DNA of 6,903 nucleotides, taken from positions 6,817-13,719 of the forward strand of contig MELI01000091.1 in the NCBI GenBank assembly GCA_001767575.1. The letters are read 5' to 3'. Of the stretch, positions 1 to 5,462 are shown piece by piece. Numbering within the stretch: position 1 is the stretch's first letter; every line of letters starts with the position of its first letter. The notes below the pieces were generated by a model. It saw only the letters and a list, made by a program, of their open reading frames with translations. It was not told the origin of the DNA and did not search any database. The position numbers and the translations under genes are program-made. This DNA comes from Candidatus Aquicultor primus (GTDB taxonomy: Bacteria > Actinomycetota > Aquicultoria > Aquicultorales > Aquicultoraceae).

Positions 1-46
1 CTGCCCTGATGCGGCCGGCTGTTTGATATGCACGTGATGGTGAGTT

Positions 47-74
47 TTGCTGGACGATTGTTCCAGTTTATAAA
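47..74 (+). promoter_or_regulatory. Possible sigma-A-type promoter of ppdK
   Basis: A TATAAA -10-like hexamer (69-74, 5 of 6 consensus) lies 16 bp after a weak -35-like TTGCTG (47-52, only TTG matches). A start near 81 would leave a short leader before the ppdK ATG at 104. A small inverted repeat, CTGGA/TCCAG (50-54 and 62-66), overlaps the spacer and could be an operator or chance. A second weak pair, TTGTTC (59-64) and GATTAT (83-88), is also possible. The rest of 1-103 shows no identifiable gene end or RNA. Pattern reading only. Confidence 0.3.
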
Positions 75-103
75 TAGACGATGATTATTTTGGGGGGAAT
101 ATA

Positions 104-2758
104 ATGCCAGGTAGCAAAAAGTATGTCTACGATTTTAACGAAGGCACGGCTGAGATGAAGTACATTCTCGGCGGGAAGGGCGCAAACCTCGCCGAGATGA
201 CGAGGATTGATCTGCCGGTTCCTCCGGGCTTTACGATAAGCACCGGAGCATGCAACGAATACTACCAGACCGGAGCATTTCCCGACGGGCTTCGGCAAGA
301 AATCGATACGCACCACGAAGCACTTGAGCGGAAGATGGGTAAGAAGCTTGGAGACCCGGATGACCCGTTATTGGTCTCTGTTCGCTCCGGAGCCGCGTTT
401 TCTATGCCCGGCATGATGGATACGGTTCTAAACCTGGGTATGAACGATGAGGCTATCAAAGGATTGACCAAGCAGACCGGCGACGAGCGCTTTGCTTATG
501 ACTCTTATCGTCGCTTCATCCAGATGTTCGGCAAGGTGGTCCTGCGCATCGAGGGCGGGCTCTTCGAGGATGCGATAAACGAACTAAAAGAAAAGAAAGA
601 TGTCAAACTCGATACCGATTTGACCGCGAACGACCTAAAAGATCTCGTCCGGATGTTCAAGGAGATTGTCCGCGAACATTCTGGCCGCGAATTCCCGACA
701 GACCCAAAAGAGCAACTCATCCTGTCAATCGAGGCTGTCTTTAAGAGCTGGGGCAATAAGAGAGCCGTTGATTACCGCAAGCTATATAAAATACCGGATG
801 ACCTTGGGACCGCAGTCAACATCCAGACGATGGTCTTTGGAAACAAAGGTGACGACTCGGCGACCGGCGTCACTTTTACGCGCGACCCCGCAACCGGCGA
901 GGATGTGCCATATGGCGACTATTTGATCAATGCGCAGGGCGAGGATGTCGTAGCGGGGATAAGAGTCACCGAGCCGCTCCTCAACCTTAAGGTGGAAATG
1001 CCGGCGCTCGCCGACGAGCTCTTTAAGAACATGGACATACTCGAGAAGCACTATCGGGATATGTGCGATATAGAGTTTACAATCGAGCAGGGCAAACTCT
1101 GGATGCTCCAGACCAGGATCGGCAAGAGAACCGCGGCGGCAGCCTTGAGAATAGCCGCTGAGATGGTCGAAGAGGGTCTTATCACCAAGAGAGAGGCCGT
1201 CCAGAGAATCGACCCCGAGCAACTAGACCAGCTGCTGCACCCGCAGTTCGACCCGAAAGCCAAAATCAAGGTCTTGACGAAAGGGCTTAACGCTTCACCG
1301 GGCGCGGCGGTCGGCAAAGTCGTCTTCGACGCCGACACTGCGGAAGAGAGGGGACAAAACGGCGAGAAAGTCATTCTCACACGCTGGGAGACAACCCCCG
1401 ATGATCTTCACGGCATGGTCGCCGCGCAGGGTATTCTCACCAGCCACGGCGGCAAGACCAGCCACGCGGCGGTCGTCGCCCGCGGTATGGGCAAACCATG
1501 TGTATGCGGTGCCGACGCTATTAAAATAGATTCCAAGAACAAGGTATTCACCGTCAACGGTATTGAGGTAAAAGAGGGCGATATAATATCTATCGATGGG
1601 ACTACCGGAAGCGTGGTCGTCGGTGCGGTAGAGCTAGTGCCTCCGAAACCGACCAAGGAATTCGAGCTCATTCTGGGCTGGGCGGATGAGATAAGAACCC
1701 TCGGGGTTCGTACTAACGCGGATACACCGGAAGACTCTGAAAAGGGGCGCCAATTCGGTGCTGAAGGTATCGGCCTGGCGCGCACCGAGCACATGTTTCT
1801 CGGGGACCGTTTACCCATCGTCCAGCAGATGATTTTGGCTAAGAACGCGGATGAGGAAAAAGACGCTCTCGCCAAACTACTGAAGGTGCAGAGAGATGAC
1901 TTTCTCGGCATTTTCAAAGCGATGGATGGCCTGCCGGTGACCATAAGATTGCTCGACCCGCCGCTCCACGAGTTCTTGCCGCGACAAATCGACTTGAAGG
2001 TCGAAATCACCAAGATGGAGATGAGTGGGGCAACAGACGCCGAACTCGCCCCTAAAAGCGAGCTTCTCGACGCGGTCGAGAGAATGGCTGAGATGAACCC
2101 GATGCTGGGTTTGCGTGGCTGCCGTCTGGGCATCACGCACCCCGAGATATATAAGATGCAGGTACGCGCGATTATGGAGGCTGCCTGCCGGCTGAAAAAA
2201 GAGGGCGGTGACCCGAGGGTCGAGATAATGATACCGCTTGTGGCGCACGTCAACGAACTCGACATCCTGCGCAAAGAGAGCGAAGAGGTAGTCGCGGAAG
2301 TCATTGCCGCCAGCGGTGTCGATGTCGAATACAAGATCGGAACGATGATTGAGATACCACGCGCCGCCGTTACGGCCGATGAGATTGCGACCGTTGCCGA
2401 CTTCTTCTCATTCGGGACAAACGATTTGACGCAGATGGCGTTTGGTTTCAGCCGCGACGATATCGAAGCGAAGTTTCTTCCACGCTATTTGGAGAGAAAG
2501 ATATTGCCGAGAAATCCGTTTGAAACAATCGATGATGGTGTCGCCGCGCTGGTCAAGATGGGCTGCGATAAGGGTCGTGCCACCAAACCAGACCTCAAGC
2601 TCGGTGTCTGCGGCGAGCACGGCGGTGACCCTGATTCAGTCAAAAAGTTCCATGAAATCGGCCTGTCGTATGTAAGCTGCTCGCCGTACAGGGTTCCGCT
2701 CGCACGCCTAGCAGCCGCCCAGGCGGTTCTCGGCGCCGGCTCTACGAGCTCGAAATAG
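104..2758 (+). CDS. ppdK: Pyruvate, phosphate dikinase (PPDK)
   Basis: Catalyses ATP + Pi + pyruvate <=> AMP + PPi + PEP in the cytoplasm, a reversible link between glycolysis and gluconeogenesis common in anaerobes. The 884-residue product is close to the 874 of the Clostridium symbiosum enzyme. Domains in order: ATP-grasp nucleotide domain about 1-360 (GGKGANLAEM, K25; VSVRSGA, R94; E324, Q336, R338 in DIEF and MLQTR), swivelling phosphohistidine domain about 385-515 (TSHAAVVARGMG, catalytic H454, with T452 at the position phosphorylated by PPDK regulatory proteins), and PEP/pyruvate TIM barrel about 525-875 (R560 in ARTEH, R615, metal ligands E750 in MIEIPR and D774 in GTNDLTQ, general acid C836 in GVCGEHGGDP). 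All expected catalytic residues are present. The ATG follows a G-rich ribosome site (92-97), and an in-frame TAA at 71 excludes a longer start. K451 replaces the usual Met in GGMTSH. It stands alone before a hairpin terminator; no regulatory-kinase gene is visible in the window. Confidence 0.98.
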   Translation: MPGSKKYVYDFNEGTAEMKYILGGKGANLAEMTRIDLPVPPGFTISTGACNEYYQTGAFPDGLRQEIDTHHEALERKMGKKLGDPDDPLLVSVRSGAAFSMPGMMDTVLNLGMNDEAIKGLTKQTGDERFAYDSYRRFIQMFGKVVLRIEGGLFEDAINELKEKKDVKLDTDLTANDLKDLVRMFKEIVREHSGREFPTDPKEQLILSIEAVFKSWGNKRAVDYRKLYKIPDDLGTAVNIQTMVFGNKGDDSATGVTFTRDPATGEDVPYGDYLINAQGEDVVAGIRVTEPLLNLKVEMPALADELFKNMDILEKHYRDMCDIEFTIEQGKLWMLQTRIGKRTAAAALRIAAEMVEEGLITKREAVQRIDPEQLDQLLHPQFDPKAKIKVLTKGLNASPGAAVGKVVFDADTAEERGQNGEKVILTRWETTPDDLHGMVAAQGILTSHGGKTSHAAVVARGMGKPCVCGADAIKIDSKNKVFTVNGIEVKEGDIISIDGTTGSVVVGAVELVPPKPTKEFELILGWADEIRTLGVRTNADTPEDSEKGRQFGAEGIGLARTEHMFLGDRLPIVQQMILAKNADEEKDALAKLLKVQRDDFLGIFKAMDGLPVTIRLLDPPLHEFLPRQIDLKVEITKMEMSGATDAELAPKSELLDAVERMAEMNPMLGLRGCRLGITHPEIYKMQVRAIMEAACRLKKEGGDPRVEIMIPLVAHVNELDILRKESEEVVAEVIAASGVDVEYKIGTMIEIPRAAVTADEIATVADFFSFGTNDLTQMAFGFSRDDIEAKFLPRYLERKILPRNPFETIDDGVAALVKMGCDKGRATKPDLKLGVCGEHGGDPDSVKKFHEIGLSYVSCSPYRVPLARLAAAQAVLGAGSTSSK

Positions 2759-2797
2759 CCAACACCCGGTTCTAAGCCGGCAAAACCTATAAAAGCA

Positions 2798-2827
2798 ACA
2801 AAGGACGAGAGTTATCTCGTCCTTTGT
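2798..2827. terminator. Perfect 13-bp hairpin after ppdK, probable (bidirectional) terminator
   Basis: Bases 2798-2810 and 2815-2827 pair perfectly over 13 bp around a GTTA loop, 40 nt after the ppdK stop. The + strand lacks a clear T-tract after the stem, although the stem itself ends CCTTTGT. On the - strand the stem is followed within a few bases by TTTT and another TTTT, so it reads at least as well in that direction. It probably ends ppdK transcription and could also stop antisense transcripts arriving from the amidohydrolase gene. A weaker hairpin (CCGGT/GCCGG, 2766-2780) lies just upstream. Confidence 0.75.
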
Positions 2828-2842
2828 CATGTGTATAAGTTA

Positions 2843-2873
2843 TTGCCTGCATATGCCGATAGTCTTTTAGAAT
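2843..2873 (+). promoter_or_regulatory. Possible promoter of the pentapeptide-repeat gene
   Basis: TAGAAT (2868-2873, 5 of 6 for a -10 box) follows a weak TTGCCT (2843-2848) with a long 19-bp spacer. The spacer contains the palindrome GCATATGC (2849-2856). Its place between the ppdK terminator and the next gene makes a promoter expected here, but the sequence match is weak. Confidence 0.25.
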
Positions 2874-2898
2874 CGCATTATTATAGATAGCGGAGAAT

Positions 2899-3768
2899 AT
2901 GATCCAGAATTCGCGAGACCACCACATACCCATACCCGTGCGCAAACCGCGGATGACTACGGAGCAGATTAGAAATATTCTTAAAACGACGAAGGATTTT
3001 AGGAATCGCAATCTGTGCAGGTTCAACATGCGCAACTTTAAGTTGCGTGGCTGCAATTTCCAAGGCGCCGACCTCTCCGGCGCTAATCTAAGCGGCATGA
3101 ACTTGAGTGAAATAAATTTTCGCGATGCCAACCTCACAGGCGCGGATTTGAGCAAAGGTGAATTTCGCAACGCTGATTTCAGAAAGGCCGACTTCAGCGA
3201 AGCCGAGATGTCGGGCGCGGTCTTAATCAACGCCGATCTGCGTCAAGCCAACCTATGCGGGGCCAACCTGCAGCGGGCTAATCTGAGCGACGCCGATTTG
3301 CGTCACGCATCTCTCACCGAATCAGATATCATAACCGATGAGGGCAAACAGAAAGCGACCGATTTGAGCTGGGCCAACCTCGAAGATGCCTATATAAGCG
3401 GGGCGGATTTGCATAAAGCTAATTTGAGCAATGCAAAACTGAGCGGTGCTCGCCTATACCGTTCCATACTGACAGGCGCAAATCTCACCCAAGCCGATTT
3501 ACTCGGCGCAAATCTCACCCAAGCCGACTTGGCCCAGGCTGATCTTTCGTTCGCGGACCTATCGCATGCGAAGCTAAATGGCGCAAATTTGCGTTACGCG
3601 AACCTAACCGGCGCCAATTTGCGACATACGAAGATGAGCGATACTAAGATGACGCAGACCGATGTTTGTGATGCTAATTTCGAGGGGACCGTCCTCACCA
3701 ACGTCAAGATAAGCTATGCACTCAATCTCGACCAGGCTAAGAACCTGCATACCGCACTCGGGCTCTAA
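2899..3768 (+). CDS. Pentapeptide-repeat protein
   Basis: The 289-residue protein consists almost wholly of A(D/N)LXX pentapeptides, which fold as a right-handed quadrilateral beta-helix. The central Leu/Phe keeps strict 5-residue spacing from L39 to I144 (22 positions), breaks at 145-155 (ITDEGKQKATD), and resumes from L156 to I271 (24 positions), giving about 46 repeats or 11-12 coils. Residues 20-36 (TTEQIRNILKTTKDFRN) look like an N-terminal helical cap and 275-289 (NLDQAKNL) like a C-terminal cap. No signal peptide or membrane segment is seen, so it is probably cytosolic. The function is not predictable. Some relatives (Qnr, MfpA) protect DNA gyrase as DNA mimics, but charge here is about balanced (hand count roughly 32 acidic, 34 basic), which does not favour strong DNA mimicry. 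The start follows GGAGA with only 2-3 nt spacing; ATG at 2953 (M19, directly before the cap) is an alternative but lacks a ribosome site. The stop overlaps the convergent amidohydrolase stop. Confidence 0.93.
   Translation: MIQNSRDHHIPIPVRKPRMTTEQIRNILKTTKDFRNRNLCRFNMRNFKLRGCNFQGADLSGANLSGMNLSEINFRDANLTGADLSKGEFRNADFRKADFSEAEMSGAVLINADLRQANLCGANLQRANLSDADLRHASLTESDIITDEGKQKATDLSWANLEDAYISGADLHKANLSNAKLSGARLYRSILTGANLTQADLLGANLTQADLAQADLSFADLSHAKLNGANLRYANLTGANLRHTKMSDTKMTQTDVCDANFEGTVLTNVKISYALNLDQAKNLHTALGL
3475..3527 (+). repeat. Tandem 30-nt unit in the pentapeptide gene (23-bp exact copies)
   Basis: Bases 3475-3497 and 3505-3527 are identical over 23 bp, offset by exactly 30 nt, which is two pentapeptides. 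Both encode GANLTQAD. Other repeats in this gene have diverged at the DNA level, so this pair probably reflects a recent duplication or gene-conversion event that lengthened or homogenised the helix. Confidence 0.85.
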
Positions 3769-4565
3769 GGGCGTTCTCCTTCTAAACCCAGAAGTCTAGC
3801 TGGATTATCACTTATGAATTTGCGCGCATCCTCTTCGAAGAGGCGCTCGACATATTCGCGCTCCACTTTGTGGTCTCTGAAGGGAAAATCCGTGCCGAAA
3901 AGAATGCGGTCATATCCGATGCTACCGGCGAGCCCCACAAAGAGGTCGTCATCAATTTTGCCGGGCAGATATGCCGTATCGAAATAGACGTTTTCAAAGC
4001 CGAGCAGCGGGCCCACATCGTCCCAAGCCTGATAACCGCCGAAGTGGGCAAGGACTATCGTCAACTCCGGGAAACCTTGGATGACATCGAGATAGTGTTT
4101 AGGCTGACTGAAAACACCTTTCACGCCGCCTTCCTCATCGCCGGCGTGAAAGACGACGATGAGCCCGAGTTTGGCCGCCCGCTCGTATATCGGAGACATG
4201 CGAGGGTCATCGGGGTAGAATCGCTGGGCATTGGGCTGGATCTTAAATCCCTTAAGGCCGAGTTCTGGAAACCTATCCAGTTCGGATGGGTCGTTTTCGA
4301 TATGGATTGAGCCGAACGGGATTATGGCCTCGTATTCGCGCCCGAGCTTCGCATACCAATCGTTGTAGACTATATGCTCGGGGCGGTTTGCGATAGAGAG
4401 TATGACAACTCTGTCGATACCCCCGTTTGCCGCCGACGCTAAAACTCCGTCGACAGTTGCGTGATGTCGCCGTTTTACGCCATAGACGGCTTCCATTTTG
4501 CCGATGAGTTTATCGGCTATCTCTTCCGTGTATATGTGGGCGTGAAAGTCGAACTTAAGGGTCAT
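3765..4565 (-). CDS. Metal-dependent amidohydrolase (amidohydrolase 2 / ACMSD-like, COG2159 type)
   Basis: The 266-residue protein is a TIM-barrel hydrolase of the amidohydrolase superfamily branch that includes ACMSD and related decarboxylases or hydrolases. Visible metal-site motifs in order are FHAH (H8, H10), VFHAG (H140), LAHFGG (H174) and FGTDFPF (D226), matching the His-X-His...His...His...Asp set of a mononuclear (usually Zn) site. GFKIQPN (K108) and a C-terminal NPARLLGL (254-261) are also typical. Length is near the short end of the family. Substrate cannot be deduced, and most COG2159 proteins remain unassigned. No secretion signal is seen. An in-frame stop at 4580-4578 leaves ATG 4565 as the only start, yet no Shine-Dalgarno sequence precedes it; a palindrome occupies that place. 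The gene faces away from the flavoprotein and its stop overlaps the pentapeptide gene stop by 4 bp. Confidence 0.92.
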   Translation of the reverse strand: MTLKFDFHAHIYTEEIADKLIGKMEAVYGVKRRHHATVDGVLASAANGGIDRVVILSIANRPEHIVYNDWYAKLGREYEAIIPFGSIHIENDPSELDRFPELGLKGFKIQPNAQRFYPDDPRMSPIYERAAKLGLIVVFHAGDEEGGVKGVFSQPKHYLDVIQGFPELTIVLAHFGGYQAWDDVGPLLGFENVYFDTAYLPGKIDDDLFVGLAGSIGYDRILFGTDFPFRDHKVEREYVERLFEEDARKFISDNPARLLGLEGERP

Positions 4566-4570
4566 AAATG

Positions 4571-4581
4571 CTAGAATCTAG
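4571..4581. promoter_or_regulatory. Palindrome at the amidohydrolase translation start
   Basis: CTAGAATCTAG is a perfect 5+1+5 inverted repeat lying 6-16 nt upstream of the amidohydrolase ATG on the - strand, exactly where a ribosome-binding site would be expected. It could be a repressor half-site pair or a weak hairpin, but its short length means chance cannot be excluded. Confidence 0.2.
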
Positions 4582-4604
4582 GAGTTGGTAAACCGGATTA
4601 TGTA

Positions 4605-4633
4605 TGCTCAATCGCAAACTGCGCCATTATAAA
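4605..4633. promoter_or_regulatory. Possible divergent promoter core
   Basis: The A/T island ATTATAAA (4626-4633) reads TATAAA on the + strand (4628-4633), with a 17-bp spacer from TGCTCA (4605-4610, 3 of 6 for a -35 box). On the - strand it reads TATAAT, a perfect -10 box, but no good -35 lies upstream of it. It is in the gap between the divergent amidohydrolase and flavoprotein genes, so it could serve both. A + start here would give the flavoprotein operon a leader of roughly 220 nt containing two short frames. The rest of 4566-4861 shows no recognisable riboswitch or known RNA. Confidence 0.25.
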
Positions 4634-4679
4634 GTGCGACTAGAGCGACTTCTGCTAAGAGTAGCATACCGGGCAACCC

Positions 4680-4796
4680 ATGGAAAGCTCGAACGTGGAC
4701 GGGTCCGTTAAAAAAAGTTTCGCACCGGCAGGAAAATACTGGTATGTGTCGAATACTGTTGTAGATATGCTCGTGCCAGGAGGATTCATTAAGTGA
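4680..4796 (+). CDS. Unrecognised small ORF (38 residues) in the flavoprotein leader
   Basis: An ATG frame of 38 codons that I do not recognise. Its C-terminal part (YWYVSNTVVDMLVPGGFIK) looks protein-like, mixing aromatic and hydrophobic residues. The ATG lacks a clear ribosome site; GTG 4695 has GGAAAG (4682-4687) 7 nt upstream and is an alternative. Stops lie just upstream in frame (TAG 4662, TAA 4656). Its TGA overlaps the GTG of the next short frame as GTGA, suggesting translational coupling. It could be a leader peptide, a gene remnant or chance. Confidence 0.2.
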   Translation: MESSNVDGSVKKSFAPAGKYWYVSNTVVDMLVPGGFIK

Positions 4797-4858
4797 AGCG
4801 CGCGGTTCGTCTGCTAGCAAGCCCTCCCGTCAACTTTGGAAACCAATTTTGAGGTGAT
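4778..4858 (+). promoter_or_regulatory. Two strong ribosome sites flanking a complementary CCTCC segment
   Basis: AGGAGG (4778-4783) serves the short leader frame, and GAGGTGAT (4851-4858) serves the flavoprotein ATG at 4862 and matches the usual 16S 3' end over eight bases. Between them, CCTCC (4823-4827) can pair with GGAGG (4779-4783, 5 bp) or its CCTC part with GAGG (4851-4854, 4 bp), but not both. The ribosome sites are clear; the alternative pairing is short and hypothetical. Confidence 0.4.
4793..4852 (+). CDS. Possible 19-residue leader peptide ahead of the flavoprotein
   Basis: A GTG start 9 nt after a perfect AGGAGG (4778-4783) opens a 19-codon frame (MKRAVRLLASPPVNFGNQF). It ends at a TGA lying inside the next gene's Shine-Dalgarno and 9 nt before its ATG. 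It is in the same frame as the flavoprotein, separated by this single stop. The strong ribosome site and the stop placement support a coupled leader. The peptide is basic at its N-terminus and contains Pro-Pro (CCT CCC, 4823-4828), a motif that can slow ribosomes. No homologue is recognised, and it may be only a coupling device. Confidence 0.3.
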   Translation: MKRAVRLLASPPVNFGNQF

Positions 4859-4861
4859 TTT

Positions 4862-5458
4862 ATGGAAGATATCTTTGTCGTCGGCATCAACGGAAGCCCG
4901 AATGAAGATGGTAACACGGCCTTTCTCATAAAGGAGGTTTTGCGTGCCGCCTCGGAGGCGGGCGCCAAGACCGAGCTGCTCCATTCGATGGAGGTCTTGG
5001 AGGACCAGGATAAACCGTATTGCGACGCCTGCAGTTCGCCGTGTGATGAGAGCTGCTATGTCGGCACCAAGCTTGAGTCGGCCCTGGAGACGATGGCTAA
5101 AGCCGATGCTCTCATCGTCGGAAGTCCGGTCTATTTCGGCACGGTCTCGGCGCAATTAAAGGCGATTTTCGACAAGAGCCGGGCGCTCCGCGCTAAGAAG
5201 GCTTTAGTCGCGAAAGTGGGCGCCGGCGTTTCAGTGGGAGCTTCGCGTTTTGGCGGGCAAGAAACGACGATTCGTGCCATACATGATATTATGATGGTCC
5301 ACGGCATGACCATCGTATCAGACTCCTCCGCCACAGAGACTATCGGTCACCATGGAGTTTGTGGTCAAAGGCCTGCCGAGAGTGACGCCGATGCTATAAA
5401 AAGCGCTCGGGTTACCGGCAAACGCTTAGTCGAAGAAATCAAAATAAATAGACGGTGA
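4862..5458 (+). CDS. NADPH-dependent FMN reductase / iron-sulfur flavoprotein (Isf-like)
   Basis: The 198-residue cytosolic protein has a flavodoxin-like fold. GINGSPNEDGNT (8-19) is the FMN phosphate loop, and GSPVYFGTVSAQLKAIFDK (87-105) is the family's flavin-contacting strand and helix. GGQE (131-134) followed by the segment at 139-152 (HDIMMVHGM) is typical of this family. C54-x2-C57-x3-C61-x3-C65 sits where Isf proteins bind a 4Fe-4S cluster, so it may carry both FMN and an Fe-S centre and move electrons from ferredoxin or NAD(P)H to an unknown acceptor. In Isf the spacing is tighter (C-x2-C-x2-C-x5 or so-C), so cluster binding is inferred, not certain. The start has an excellent ribosome site (GAGGTGAT). 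dgt begins 4 nt after the stop, implying co-transcription and coupling. A reductase of quinones, metals or oxygen species is an alternative role. Confidence 0.9.
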   Translation: MEDIFVVGINGSPNEDGNTAFLIKEVLRAASEAGAKTELLHSMEVLEDQDKPYCDACSSPCDESCYVGTKLESALETMAKADALIVGSPVYFGTVSAQLKAIFDKSRALRAKKALVAKVGAGVSVGASRFGGQETTIRAIHDIMMVHGMTIVSDSSATETIGHHGVCGQRPAESDADAIKSARVTGKRLVEEIKINRR

Positions 5459-5462
5459 TAAT

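Noticed and set aside
1408..2334. 308-codon open frame on the - strand within ppdK
   Set aside because: It is antisense to a fully conserved PPDK region, rich in Ser and Arg, and without any recognisable domain. Long antisense frames are common opposite genes with this codon use.
2787..3230. 147-codon - strand frame with SAxLK-like pentads, opposite the pentapeptide gene
   Set aside because: Its periodicity is the mirror of the 15-nt repeat on the coding strand. It also runs through the terminator hairpin and promoter region, so it is a shadow.
3475..3527. Direct repeats as a possible CRISPR array or mobile-element end
   Set aside because: The repeat is in frame inside the pentapeptide gene, with a 30-nt period matching two protein repeats, so coding periodicity explains it.
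3870..4310. 146-codon + strand frame within the amidohydrolase
   Set aside because: It lies antisense to conserved metal-binding motifs, has no ribosome site and no domain resemblance.
4636..4650. Direct repeat GCGACT (4636-4641 and 4645-4650)
   Set aside because: Only two short 6-bp copies with no further structure; expected by chance.
4634..4706. Possible riboswitch (the stretch CCGGGCAACCC recalls parts of SAM or ZTP elements)
   Set aside because: The surrounding conserved cores and pairing of those riboswitches are absent; only a short chance resemblance remains.
4692..4716. Hairpin-like AACG...CGTT followed by a run of seven A
   Set aside because: On the + strand it is followed by A, not T, and on the - strand the T-run precedes the stem. 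The stem is short and imperfect, so it is not an intrinsic terminator.
4608..4820. 70-codon - strand frame in the divergent intergenic gap
   Set aside because: No family resemblance or ribosome site was seen, and it overlaps the promoter-like core and the better supported + strand leader features.
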